Assembly (NCBI RefSeq): GCF_016827675.1
Contig: NZ_JAERJA010000001.1
Location: 496,001-560,000 of the forward strand
From: Nocardioides limicola
GTDB lineage: Bacteria; Actinomycetota; Actinomycetes; Propionibacteriales; Nocardioidaceae
Length of the DNA stretch: 64,000 nucleotides
Direction: 5' to 3'
Shown here piece by piece: positions 31,936 to 40,932 of the stretch; the stretch's first letter is position 1; each line of letters begins with the position of its first letter. A program made the position numbers and the translations under genes. The notes beneath the pieces were generated by a model that did no database searches, was not told where the DNA came from, and worked only from the letters and a program-made list of their open reading frames with translations.

Positions 31936-33195
31936 GTGAGCATCATCCGACCTCGCAGCGTGCGCACCCTCCGCTTCCTGCGTCGCCTGCTGATCGCCCT
32001 CCTCGGCAGTCAGCTCGCCCTGGCGATCGGACTCACCCTGGTGGACTCCTACCGGCGCCGGGGCAAGAAGCCACGGCCGTTCCCGGTCACTCCACCGAGC
32101 CCGGTCCAGGTCGGCGACGGCACCGTGACGACGTACACCTTCGGGCAGGACCTGTACGACGACATGCTCGAGGCGATCGAGAACGCCGAGTACCAGGTGC
32201 TGCTGGAGACCTATATCTGGAAGGCGGACGAGGTCGGGTTCCTGTTCAAGGACGCACTCGCCCGGGCCGCGGACCGGGGCGTGGAGGTGCACGTCATCTA
32301 TGACGCGTTCGCGAACCTGGTGGTGCCGCCGTCGTTCAAGCGGTTCCCGTCGAACGTCAAGGTGCTGCGCTACCCCGTGTACAACGCGGGCTGGAAGTTC
32401 TTCGACCTGCGTCACTACGGCCGTGACCATCGCAAGATCCTGGTCGTCGACGACAAGGTCGGCTTCGTCGGCGGCTACAACATCGGCACCGCCTACGCCA
32501 CCGAATGGCGCGACACCCACGTCCGGATCACCGGCTCGGGCGTCTGGGACCTCAAGCGCACCTTCGCGGATTTCTGGAACCTCCACCGGCGCCGCGTCTT
32601 CCGACGCTCCGAGCGGCCGCTGCTGCTGGAGACGGCCTCCACCTGGGACTCCCAGATCCGCTTCCACCGCAACGTGCCACGACTGTGGATGTTCCCGATC
32701 CGGTCGATGTACCTCGAGGCGATCCACCGCGCGTCACGCCGGATCTGGATGACGCACGCCTACTTCATCCCCGACCAGGACTTCGTGGACGCGCTCAAGG
32801 AGGCCGCCCAGCGCGGCGTCGACGTGCGGCTGCTGATGCCGCACAAGTCGAACCACATCGTCGCTGACTGGATCTCGCGCGGCTACTTCTCGCAACTTCT
32901 GGAGGCCGGCGTCCGGATCCTCCGCTATCGAGACTCGATGATGCACGCCAAGACCGCGACGATCGACGGCAACTGGTCGACGGTGGGCACCGCCAACGTG
33001 GACCGGCTGAGCCTGCAGGGCAACTACGAGATCAACGTCGAGATCATCGACACCGGGATGGCCGAGGCGATGGAGGAGATCTTCCGGGTCGACCAGTCGA
33101 ACTGCCTGGAGCTGCGGATCGACGAGTGGGAGGCGCGGGCCGGCCACCGCAAGTTCACCGAGTTCGTGCTGGCCCCGCTCCGTCCCCTGTTGTAG
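31936..33195 (+). CDS. Phospholipase D / cardiolipin synthase-like membrane protein
   Basis: 419 residues. An N-terminal membrane helix (about residues 16-37, LRRLLIALLGSQLALAIGLTL) is followed by two PLD modules, each with an intact HKD motif: HRKILVVDD and HAKTATIDG. Such proteins make cardiolipin from phosphatidylglycerol or act as other phosphatidyltransferases/phospholipases. Fewer membrane segments than E. coli ClsA makes the cardiolipin call less certain. It converges on the Mce-associated gene with a 4-base gap. Confidence 0.8.
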   Translation: MSIIRPRSVRTLRFLRRLLIALLGSQLALAIGLTLVDSYRRRGKKPRPFPVTPPSPVQVGDGTVTTYTFGQDLYDDMLEAIENAEYQVLLETYIWKADEVGFLFKDALARAADRGVEVHVIYDAFANLVVPPSFKRFPSNVKVLRYPVYNAGWKFFDLRHYGRDHRKILVVDDKVGFVGGYNIGTAYATEWRDTHVRITGSGVWDLKRTFADFWNLHRRRVFRRSERPLLLETASTWDSQIRFHRNVPRLWMFPIRSMYLEAIHRASRRIWMTHAYFIPDQDFVDALKEAAQRGVDVRLLMPHKSNHIVADWISRGYFSQLLEAGVRILRYRDSMMHAKTATIDGNWSTVGTANVDRLSLQGNYEINVEIIDTGMAEAMEEIFRVDQSNCLELRIDEWEARAGHRKFTEFVLAPLRPLL

Positions 33196-33199
33196 CGGC

Positions 33200-33742
33200 T
33201 CAGTTGGTCAGCACGTTGTTGACCTGGACCTGATCCACCAACCAGACGCCGTCGACCTTCTTCATGTGCATCGTCACTCGGGGCTGGTCCACCCGGGGAG
33301 TCTCCTCGTCACGACTGAGGATCTCCTGGTCAACGTGCAGCAGCACCCGGACGTGGTCCGCGTCCTCATAGGCCGCGGCCGAGTCGATCACCTCACCGGT
33401 GGCGCGGGCCTGGATCGTCTTGATGTAGTCGATCGCATTGTCGGCGGTGCCTTCGAAGTAGTCGCGGAACTTGACGGTGCCGGCGTCCTCGACCCAGGTG
33501 AAGTCCTCCTCGACCGTCCGGTGGTCGTAGGTGGTCATCGCCAGCACGGCCGCGATCGCAGCCTCCTCGGCTTCGGCCGTGGCCGTCTCGGCGGCCCTCA
33601 GTGGGGCGTAGTCGCGCCACGTCAGCGCCAGCGCGACCGCCAAGGCCACCACCAGCGCGAGCAGCACGATCACCAACCAGGGGCGCGCACGCGTCGTCTC
33701 GGGTGTCTTCGGTTCCTCCACCACGTCAGTATCCACGGTCAC
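33200..33742 (-). CDS. Mce-associated membrane protein (Mam)
   Basis: 180 residues with a single membrane helix at about 22-42 (WLVIVLLALVVALAVALAL) and an NTF2-like extracytoplasmic domain. This is the usual form of Mam proteins encoded at the 3' end of mce operons, where they stabilise the Mce complex. Its start overlaps mceF by 4 bases (ATGA), so it is the last gene of the operon. The Trp-rich EDFTWVEDAGT and final VDQVQVNNVL segments are typical of the family. Confidence 0.85.
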   Translation of the reverse strand: MTVDTDVVEEPKTPETTRARPWLVIVLLALVVALAVALALTWRDYAPLRAAETATAEAEEAAIAAVLAMTTYDHRTVEEDFTWVEDAGTVKFRDYFEGTADNAIDYIKTIQARATGEVIDSAAAYEDADHVRVLLHVDQEILSRDEETPRVDQPRVTMHMKKVDGVWLVDQVQVNNVLTN

Positions 33743-34827
33743 CGGACCGGGCCGGGCGCGTGGGCGGCGCCGCGCTGCAGGGTCGTGAATGAGGCCGCAC
33801 AGCTCTCGTTCAGGACCAGGTCGCGACGCGTGGTGTTCCGGGGGTTGCGCCGGGTGGTGTCATAGCGACACCGCTCGGAGCGCTGCGCCAGGATGTCGAC
33901 GTGCAGGTGTCCGTCGCGCAGCACATGGGTGACGGTGTCGATGCCCCCCGCGTAGGTCTGCAAGAGTCGACGCAGATGCGGGTCGTGGGCGACCAGCATG
34001 TCGGTCAGGCTGACGCCGGTGTCCAGGAACTCGGGGAACACCTCGCCCGCCTCGGCCACCAACTGCTCCCACTCCTTCATCTGCGACGGCCCTTCGGCCA
34101 GGGTCCGACGCAGCTCGGGGTCGTACTCGCGCAGGAACCGGGCGAACTGCTTGGCCGAAGCGCCGAACTGGGCCAACTGAGGAGCGAGGTCGACGGGCAC
34201 GTCGAGCACCCGGTCACTGGTGACCAGCAGGCTCTCCGCAGTCGGCCAGATCGCGTCGATCTCGTCCATCAGGGCCTTGGAGTTGTCGAGCAGGCTGCGG
34301 ATGTCGGTGCTGGTGCCGGCGAGAGCGGTGCTCAGCTCGCCCAGGACCGCACTCAGCTTGTCGTCGTCGATCTGGGCCAGCACATCGCTGACCGAGACCA
34401 CCATGGTGCCGAGGCTGGTGGGGATATCGGTGGCCGTCGCCGGGATCACGTCACCGTCCTCCAGCACCGGGCCACCGGTGCTCCGCGGCTGGAAGTCGAC
34501 GTACTGCTCACCGACCGGTGACAGGCTGCGCACCCGGGCCACCGAGTCCGAGGGAATGTCGATGCCCGAGGTCAGCGAGACGATCGCCTCGATGCCCTCG
34601 GGTCTCATGTTGACCGCTGTCACCTTGCCGACCTTCACACCGCGGTAGGTGGCGGCCGAGCCGGTGTAGAGACCTCCCGAGCTGCTCAGCTCGACGGTGA
34701 TCTGTTTGGGCCGGCTCAGCAGCGGCTGGTTGAGCACTCCGCTGAAGAGGTACGCCAACGCGACCAGGAAGGTGGCCACGATGCCGACCGCGCTCAGGTA
34801 GAGCTTGTCCTTGAGGAAGTTGGGCAT
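33739..34827 (-). CDS. mceF: MceF, MCE/MlaD-domain protein
   Basis: 362 residues: N-terminal membrane anchor (residues 10-32), then the MlaD domain (VELSSSGGLYTGSAATYRGVKVGKV through GEQYVDFQPR) and a long helical region to about residue 300. Mce proteins form a hexameric or needle-like tunnel that carries lipids across the envelope to the YrbE permeases. The basic, Arg/Thr-rich C-terminal tail (TTRRNPRNTTRRD) is unusual. Sixth Mce in order; its start is one base after the mceE stop. Confidence 0.88.
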   Translation of the reverse strand: MPNFLKDKLYLSAVGIVATFLVALAYLFSGVLNQPLLSRPKQITVELSSSGGLYTGSAATYRGVKVGKVTAVNMRPEGIEAIVSLTSGIDIPSDSVARVRSLSPVGEQYVDFQPRSTGGPVLEDGDVIPATATDIPTSLGTMVVSVSDVLAQIDDDKLSAVLGELSTALAGTSTDIRSLLDNSKALMDEIDAIWPTAESLLVTSDRVLDVPVDLAPQLAQFGASAKQFARFLREYDPELRRTLAEGPSQMKEWEQLVAEAGEVFPEFLDTGVSLTDMLVAHDPHLRRLLQTYAGGIDTVTHVLRDGHLHVDILAQRSERCRYDTTRRNPRNTTRRDLVLNESCAASFTTLQRGAAHAPGPVR

Positions 34828-34828
34828 C

Positions 34829-35953
34829 TCAGTTCCCTCCCAGCAATCCGCCGATGGTGCCCAGCAGCCCGGAGTCGCCGGTGATGGTGTCGATGACGCC
34901 GCCGAGTCCGAGATCGGGCAGGGCGAGCTCCGGCGGCAGTTGCGGGTCGTTCAGGATCGGTGGCAGGTTCGGCAGCGGCACCGGGACGGGACCCAGATTG
35001 AGCGAGTCGAGTGCCAGCTTCAGTCGCAGGTTCAGGTAGTCGCCGGGGAAGACGTCGTCGAGCACCACTGCGGCTCGGGTGATCTGGTCCAACGACGGAC
35101 CGAAGGCGTCTCGGTTCGCCGCGAACTCACCCAGCACCGGCTCCACCTCGTGGATGATGGTGAGCAACTGCTCCCGGGTCAGCCGCACGGTCTGATTGGC
35201 GGTGTCGGAGAAGTTCTCGACCTCGGTGAGCAACTCCACCAGGTTCGAGGTGTTGTTGCGGAGCACACGCGAGGCCGGTCGCACGTCGCGGATGGCCTGG
35301 TTGATGGTGGCTTCCCGGGCGTTCAGCGTCTGCGAGACCGACGACAGCGACCGCATCATCCGGTCCAGGTCCGCCGTGGTCGCATTGGCCTGGCCGAGGA
35401 ACTCGTCGGTGCGCCGGAACACCCGCCTGACCGTCTCCTCACGCCCACCGAAGGCGGCGTTGAGCTCGTCGGCCACAGTCTGCAACTGGGCCAGGCCGCC
35501 GCCGTTGATCAGCAGTGACGCCGACGCCAGGGTGTCCTCGACCGAGGGAGCGGTGTCGGTCCGGGCCAGCGGGATCAGGTCGCCGTCATCCAACGCCACC
35601 CCGTTCGAGGGGTTGGTGATGTCGACGAAGAGCTCACCCAGCGGGGTCGTGTAGCGCAGTCGGGCAGTGGCCCCGTCGCGGACCTCCACCGAGCTGAGCA
35701 CGTCCATCGACGCCTGGGCACGGAAGTCCGAGACGGTCACTTCGCCGACCTTGCCGCTGTCGACACCGTTGACCTTCACCGGTGCCCCGACGGCCAGGTT
35801 CAGTGCGTCGTCGAAGTCGGCCAGCAGCGTCACGGTGTCCCCCGCTACCGAACTGCCGGGCAGTGGCAGGTCGGCCAGAGTGGTCCCGCAGGCGGACAGC
35901 CCCAGCGTCAGGGCCACGGCGGGCAGCGCCGTTCGCAGCGTCCTCAAGCGCAT
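34829..35953 (-). CDS. mceE: MceE, lipoprotein MCE/MlaD-domain protein
   Basis: 374 residues. The N-terminal signal ends in LGLSACG, a lipobox with Cys at about residue 22. Then comes the MlaD domain (VTLLADFDDALNLAVGAPVKVNGVDSGKVGEV) and helical repeats. The C terminus is Pro/Leu rich and Gly-ended (GTIGGLLGGN). The fifth Mce is a lipoprotein in mycobacteria too. The start at 35953 overlaps the mceD stop (ATGA); the longer open frame upstream is not used. Confidence 0.88.
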   Translation of the reverse strand: MRLRTLRTALPAVALTLGLSACGTTLADLPLPGSSVAGDTVTLLADFDDALNLAVGAPVKVNGVDSGKVGEVTVSDFRAQASMDVLSSVEVRDGATARLRYTTPLGELFVDITNPSNGVALDDGDLIPLARTDTAPSVEDTLASASLLINGGGLAQLQTVADELNAAFGGREETVRRVFRRTDEFLGQANATTADLDRMMRSLSSVSQTLNAREATINQAIRDVRPASRVLRNNTSNLVELLTEVENFSDTANQTVRLTREQLLTIIHEVEPVLGEFAANRDAFGPSLDQITRAAVVLDDVFPGDYLNLRLKLALDSLNLGPVPVPLPNLPPILNDPQLPPELALPDLGLGGVIDTITGDSGLLGTIGGLLGGN

Positions 35954-36996
35954 CACAGCAGGCCTCCCAGGAGCTGTTCGAGCAGCGGCGGCGTCAACGA
36001 GAGGTTGTCGCACAGGTCAAGCGGCAGGACCGCACAGATCTGGTCCAGCTCAGCGGCCAAGGGCGTGATCAGCGTCGGGTTGAGACGCACCACGAGTCGG
36101 TCGTTGCTGACCGCCCGGGGAATGTTCTCGAACGCCAGCGGCAACACCTGGAGCACTTCGGTGAACTCATCCTGCCGAGCGAGAACGATCTCCATCACAT
36201 CGCTCGATCTGTTGACCGCGGTGATCACCTCGTCGCGGTTGTCGACCGCGAACTCGGCCACCACGGTGACGGCCTCGTCCAGGGCGGTGAGGGCGGCGCG
36301 GAAGTTCTCCCGCTCGTCGGCGAGCAGTTTGGTCGCCGCGGAGACCTGAGAGATGAACTCGCGGGTCTCCGTCTCGTGCTCGGCCAGGGTGCCGACCAGG
36401 CGGTCCATCGCCGTGATCGACGAGGAGATCTGCTCACGCTGCGACGCGACCCCGTTGATGGCCTGACTGAGCGAGGTGATGCTGCGGTTGATCAACGCAC
36501 CCTTGCCACTGAACGTCCGCGCGCCGACGTCGATGAAGTTCTGTACGGCGTTGATCCCGTCAGCCGATCCGGAGATGCCCTGCGCCAGCTCGTTGATGGC
36601 CGCCAGCACATCGTCGAAGTCGACCGGGCTGGCCGTACGCTCGAGCGGGATCTCGCCGTTCTCGGGGAAGGTGTCCCCGCCCCGATACACCGGGGTCAGC
36701 TCGAGGTAGCGATCGGTCGCCACCGACCGGGCCACCACCACGGCCTGCAGGTCGGCCGGCAGTGTGCGGTCACCGGAGACGCGCATCTCCACCCGGACGT
36801 GCTCACCGACCGGTTCGATGTGGGTGATCTTGCCGACCGGGACACCGAGGATGCCGACCTCGTTGCCCACGAAGAGTCCGGCGGAGTCGGACAGCAGAGC
36901 GGTGATCCTCTGGTCTCCCCCGATCAGGGAGCAGCCACTGATCGTGACCGTCACCGCGGCCGCGAGCAGCGCGGCCAGCACACGTCGCGCGTTCAT
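35953..36996 (-). CDS. mceD: MceD, lipoprotein-type MCE/MlaD-domain protein
   Basis: 347 residues. Signal sequence RRVLAALLAAAVTVTISGCS with a lipobox (ISGC), then an MlaD domain (LLSDSAGLFVGNEVGILGVPVGKI) and long helices. A lipobox in both the fourth and fifth Mce is noteworthy, because in mycobacterial operons only MceE is the recognised lipoprotein. ATG at 36996 overlaps the mceC stop. The C terminus has two Cys (ICAVLPLDLCDNL) that may form a disulphide outside the cell. Confidence 0.87.
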   Translation of the reverse strand: MNARRVLAALLAAAVTVTISGCSLIGGDQRITALLSDSAGLFVGNEVGILGVPVGKITHIEPVGEHVRVEMRVSGDRTLPADLQAVVVARSVATDRYLELTPVYRGGDTFPENGEIPLERTASPVDFDDVLAAINELAQGISGSADGINAVQNFIDVGARTFSGKGALINRSITSLSQAINGVASQREQISSSITAMDRLVGTLAEHETETREFISQVSAATKLLADERENFRAALTALDEAVTVVAEFAVDNRDEVITAVNRSSDVMEIVLARQDEFTEVLQVLPLAFENIPRAVSNDRLVVRLNPTLITPLAAELDQICAVLPLDLCDNLSLTPPLLEQLLGGLL

Positions 36997-37964
36997 GAGC
37001 AGTCCCCCAGTCGGCACTTGGCATCGTCGGCCGGCAGCAGCGGATCGTTGGCCCACAGGTCCAGCCACGGGCCGTTGCCGGTGGCGTTGGCGACGTAGCG
37101 GGCCGCGGGGGCCATCAGCTCGAAGAGATCCTTCAACTTGGTCTCCTGCGCTTTGAGCATCCCCAGCGTCCGGTTCAGGTTGCGCAGTGCCGGCCGCAGG
37201 TCGTCACGGGTCGATTCGACGATGGCGGTGAGGCTCTCGGACAGCCGGGTGGTCTCCACCAGCAACTGGTGGATCGCCTGGCGTCGGGCGGTGATCTCGG
37301 CCATCACCAGGTTGGTGTGCCGCATCAGCACTGCGATGTCGCCGGTGGAGGACTCGAGCTGGTCGGAGACCTGCTCGACCGACGCCAGCAGCTCACCGAT
37401 CTGGCCGCTCCGGGTGGCCACGACCACCGAAAGGCGGTTGATGCCCCGCAACGCCGGCTCGAGGTTCGCGTCCGCGGCCTCCAGGGTGGAGGACATCTGG
37501 TCGATGGCTCTGGCCAGGAGTTCGGCATCGAGCTCCTCGAGAGCCTTGGCGCCCTCGTCGATCACATCCTGCAGGTTGTACGGGACGGACGTGCGTTCCA
37601 GCGGGATGGTCTCCAGTGATCCGGAGCCGGCGGGGCTCACCTCGAGGTAGTGGGTGCCCAGCAGTGTGGCCACCTTCACCGCGCCCCGGGTCTGGTCGCC
37701 CAGCTCGATCTTGCGGTTCACCACGAAGCTGACCCGCACGTCAGTGTCGGCGAGCTCGATCCCGGTCACTTTGCCGACCGGCACGCCGGACACCTGGACG
37801 TCCTCCCCCACGCGGAGTCCGGCCGTGTGCTCGAGCACCGCGCTGTAGCTCTTGGTGCCCACGTTGACCACACTGGCCAGCACGATGAGGGCACCCACCA
37901 GAAGGCCGACACCGAGGGTGACCAGACCCAGTTTGTGCGGGTCACGGGTAGCGAAAGGCTTCAC
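36993..37964 (-). CDS. mceC: MceC, MCE/MlaD-domain protein
   Basis: 323 residues: short cytoplasmic start (VKPFATRDPHKLG), membrane helix (LVTLGVGLLVGALIVLASVV), MlaD domain with LRVGEDVQVSGVPVGKVTGIEL, and helices to a Cys-containing tail (KCRLGDCS). GTG at 37964 is chosen for GGAGG seven bases upstream and the GTGA overlap with mceB; an upstream open extension has no ribosome site. Third Mce of the operon. Confidence 0.88.
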   Translation of the reverse strand: MKPFATRDPHKLGLVTLGVGLLVGALIVLASVVNVGTKSYSAVLEHTAGLRVGEDVQVSGVPVGKVTGIELADTDVRVSFVVNRKIELGDQTRGAVKVATLLGTHYLEVSPAGSGSLETIPLERTSVPYNLQDVIDEGAKALEELDAELLARAIDQMSSTLEAADANLEPALRGINRLSVVVATRSGQIGELLASVEQVSDQLESSTGDIAVLMRHTNLVMAEITARRQAIHQLLVETTRLSESLTAIVESTRDDLRPALRNLNRTLGMLKAQETKLKDLFELMAPAARYVANATGNGPWLDLWANDPLLPADDAKCRLGDCS

Positions 37965-38980
37965 TTGCACACCTCCGAGAACGGGCCGCTGTTGCTGCCA
38001 CCAAGGTTGAGTGTCTGTCCGGCGGCGGAGACGATCGCCGAGCACACATAGACGTTGAGCGCGTTCTCGTAGCTGGTCGCTCTGCCCAGTGCTCCGAAGA
38101 CCTGGGCGAAGGAGTCCAGAGACGTGGTCATCTCGTCGCGACTGTCGGCGAGCATCTTGGCGACGGTGCGGAACCTGCGGACGGCCTGGGCGGAGGGCTC
38201 ACGGGCTTCGGTGAGCAGATCGGAGGTGGAGACGATCAGTTGGCTGACCCCGTCGATCGAGGTGCCGATGGTCTCCCGCTCCGCCGCCAGGCCCTCCATC
38301 AAGGCGGTGAGCTCGGCCACGCTCGCGTCGATCTCGGGACCCTGGGCGGTGATGTTGTCCAACACCGGCGTCAGGTTGACGATGACCTCTTCGATCAGGG
38401 CATCCCGATCGGCGACGTAGTTGGTCAGCTGCGCGGTCTGGCCGAGCAGGCTGTCCACCGTGCCGCCCTCGCCCTGGAGCACCGCGATCAGCGTGGTGGC
38501 GAGCTCGTTGACGTCCGCCGGGTTGAGCACCTCGAAGAGGGGCCGGAACCCGTTCAGGAGCTCGGTGAGATCGAAGCCAGGGTCGGTGCGGTTGTGGCCG
38601 ATGGTGCTGCCGGGCTCCAACTGGTCTCCCCGTCGGTTCGGTTGCACCAGCGCCAGGTATCGCTGGCCGACCAGGTTCTGGTAGCGCATCACGACCCGGG
38701 TGTTCGCCAAGAGCGGCTGTTCGTCACGGACCTCGATGCCGACCCGGGCACCCTCGCCCGGAGCCACATCGATGCTGGTCACCCGGCCCACCCGGACGCC
38801 GGCGGCCCGGATGTCGTCGCCGACCCGGAGCCCGCTGACATCGTGGAACATCGCCTGATAGTCCTCGGTCTTGCCCGGGACCGGGTTCAGCATGGTGTTC
38901 AACAGGATCACCACCAGGATGATCGAGAGCGTCGCGAAGAGGGCGAACTTGACGATGATCTGCTTCAGACCGGCGATCAC
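37961..38980 (-). CDS. mceB: MceB, MCE/MlaD-domain protein
   Basis: 339 residues: membrane anchor at 10-32 (VKFALFATLSIILVVILLN), MlaD domain (MFHDVSGLRVGDDIRAAGVRVGRV through VGQRYLALVQPNRR) and a helical domain (QGPEIDASVAELTALMEGL and onward). Two Cys near the C terminus. ATGA overlaps on both sides. Substrate of the transporter cannot be deduced from this subunit. Confidence 0.88.
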   Translation of the reverse strand: MIAGLKQIIVKFALFATLSIILVVILLNTMLNPVPGKTEDYQAMFHDVSGLRVGDDIRAAGVRVGRVTSIDVAPGEGARVGIEVRDEQPLLANTRVVMRYQNLVGQRYLALVQPNRRGDQLEPGSTIGHNRTDPGFDLTELLNGFRPLFEVLNPADVNELATTLIAVLQGEGGTVDSLLGQTAQLTNYVADRDALIEEVIVNLTPVLDNITAQGPEIDASVAELTALMEGLAAERETIGTSIDGVSQLIVSTSDLLTEAREPSAQAVRRFRTVAKMLADSRDEMTTSLDSFAQVFGALGRATSYENALNVYVCSAIVSAAGQTLNLGGSNSGPFSEVCK

Positions 38981-40086
38981 TGGACGTCACCTTCCTGGGC
39001 CTCGTCGGCCTCGGCCACCATCCCGGCCAGGCTGGCCCGATTGGCACTGCCACCGCCATAGCTGGGCCGCTGCGCACGGGTGTAGTAGGGCGGAATCTGG
39101 CCGGTCCCGGTCCGCAACGTGGCGTCCACATCAACGAATCCGTGCTTGTGCGCCGCCTCAGCCACCGGCCCGATCCGGCGGTTCGCCCGGATCGACCCGG
39201 TGATACCGACGCGGCGGTTCTCATAGACCGCGTTCAGGACCGTGGCGGTGTTGTTGATGAAGCCGACCAGACGGGTCTGGTTCTCGTCCAGGAACTCGTC
39301 CGCAGTGGTCACCAGGCTGGTGCCGCCCAGGATGAGGGCGGTGATCTGGGCCTCGTTCGTCGCGATCGTGTCCAGCGTCACCAGTCCATCCTCGGTGGCA
39401 TCGAGGAGGTCCGGGGCCACTCGGGCCACCACCTCCATGGCGGTGGCCAGCTTGCGGACGTCGGAGCGGACCAGATCCATCCGCGGGTTGATCCGACCCA
39501 GCAGCGCGTCGAGCTGGTCGAACATCTCTCCTACCTGGGCTCCTCGGCCCTCCAGGGCCAGAGCGCTGGAGCCGATGGCACTGGCCAACTCGGCCGGGCC
39601 GAGGGCCTTGACCAGCCGGTCGATGTCGTCCAGCGCCTGCTGCAGCTCCAGCGTCTCCTGGGTGCTGTCGGCGGCGATCCGGTCACCGGCCACCAGCGAC
39701 GTCGGGGACGCGGCCCCGTGGGTGATCAGCTCCACGAAGGTGGTGCCGAAGGCGGTCGCGGGCAGGATGCGGGCCACCACGTTGTCGGGGACCTGCTCCA
39801 GCTGATCGGGCTTGACGGCCAGATCGACCTGGACACCCTCCACGTCGCCGTGGCTGATCCCCGAAACGCGCCCGATGATCACCCCGCGCACCTTGACGTC
39901 GGAGCCGACCCGCAGCGCGCCGCCGGCGTTCTTGAGGTCGGCGGTGACCACCGGGTCTCCGCCAACGATCCCGCTCCCGCTCAGGTAGGTGAAGCCGAGC
40001 AGCAGCCCGAACACCCCGAGCAGTGCGGCGCCACGCTTGGCGAGGTCGTTCCGGGTGAGTTCCCGGCGTACCGAGTTCTTGGCCAT
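38977..40086 (-). CDS. mceA: MceA, MCE/MlaD-domain protein
   Basis: 369 residues: basic N terminus, membrane helix (GAALLGVFGLLLGFTYLSG), MlaD domain (VTADLKNAGGALRVGSDVKVRGVIIGRV) and helical region. The C terminus is soluble and ends DEAQEGDVQ. First of six consecutive Mce genes after the two YrbE permeases. The sequence differs noticeably from mycobacterial Mce4A around the MlaD domain, so it should not be named mce4A on location alone. ATG at 40086 follows GGTGGG; GTG at 40095 is a possible alternative. Confidence 0.87.
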   Translation of the reverse strand: MAKNSVRRELTRNDLAKRGAALLGVFGLLLGFTYLSGSGIVGGDPVVTADLKNAGGALRVGSDVKVRGVIIGRVSGISHGDVEGVQVDLAVKPDQLEQVPDNVVARILPATAFGTTFVELITHGAASPTSLVAGDRIAADSTQETLELQQALDDIDRLVKALGPAELASAIGSSALALEGRGAQVGEMFDQLDALLGRINPRMDLVRSDVRKLATAMEVVARVAPDLLDATEDGLVTLDTIATNEAQITALILGGTSLVTTADEFLDENQTRLVGFINNTATVLNAVYENRRVGITGSIRANRRIGPVAEAAHKHGFVDVDATLRTGTGQIPPYYTRAQRPSYGGGSANRASLAGMVAEADEAQEGDVQ

Positions 40087-40095
40087 CTGTCCCAC

Positions 40096-40932
40096 CTACC
40101 CTGAGATCCGGAAGCCAGGATCCCCGCCCCAGAAGATCAGGGTGAGGATCATGTTGAGGATGATGACCACGACGATGCTGGCTCGGATGGCCGCACCGGT
40201 GGCCTCGCCGACCGCCTGGGGCCCACCACCGACGCGGAAGCCGTACCAGCAGTGGATCAACGCGACCGCGACGGCGAAGATCAGGATCTTGATCACCGAG
40301 AAGAAGATGTCGCGGCCCTGGATGAACGTGGAGAAGTAGTGGTCGTACTGACCGGCGGACTGCCCGAACAGCAGCACCACGGTCGCCTCGGAGGCGAGGT
40401 AGGAGCCGATCAGACCGATCAGGTACAGCGGCAGGATGGCCAGCATGCAGGCCACGACCCGGGTGGTGGCCAGGTAGCGCATCGGGTCGACCGCCATCAC
40501 CTCGAGCGCGTCCACCTCTTCGTGGATCTTCATCGAGCCGAGTTGGGCGGTGAAGCGACATCCCACCTGGGCAGCCAGCGCCAGGGCAGCGATCAGTGGC
40601 GCGAGCTCACGCGTGTTGGCGCTGGCGGAGATGAAGCCGGTGAGCGGCGACAGGCTGACGAGCTCCAGCCCGTTGAAGCCCTCGATGCCCAGCGAGGTGC
40701 CGGCCGAGATCGACAGCAGCACCATCACGCCGATGGTGCCGCCACCGACGATCAGGGCGCCGGAGCCCCAGGCGATGTCCTTGAGCTGGCGGAGCATCTC
40801 CTTGTGATACAGACGCATCGTGATCGGAATCGCCGCCAGCGTCTTCCAGGCGAAGGTGGCGAAGGAGCCGACCTCCGCGAGGCTCTTCATCGTCGAGTCG
40901 GTCACCGCGGAAGCGACCTTCGGACCGGCCAT
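40096..40932 (-). CDS. YrbE (MlaE-like) permease B of the mce transporter
   Basis: 278 residues, an MlaE-family ABC permease with five to six membrane helices. The conserved loop RFTAQLGSMKIHEEVDALEVMAVDPMRYL (residues about 126-154) couples to an Mla-like ATPase. It forms the inner-membrane channel with YrbE A. No ATPase gene is present in the window; actinobacterial Mce systems usually use an Mkl/MceG protein encoded elsewhere. ATGA overlap with YrbE A. Confidence 0.9.
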   Translation of the reverse strand: MAGPKVASAVTDSTMKSLAEVGSFATFAWKTLAAIPITMRLYHKEMLRQLKDIAWGSGALIVGGGTIGVMVLLSISAGTSLGIEGFNGLELVSLSPLTGFISASANTRELAPLIAALALAAQVGCRFTAQLGSMKIHEEVDALEVMAVDPMRYLATTRVVACMLAILPLYLIGLIGSYLASEATVVLLFGQSAGQYDHYFSTFIQGRDIFFSVIKILIFAVAVALIHCWYGFRVGGGPQAVGEATGAAIRASIVVVIILNMILTLIFWGGDPGFRISG

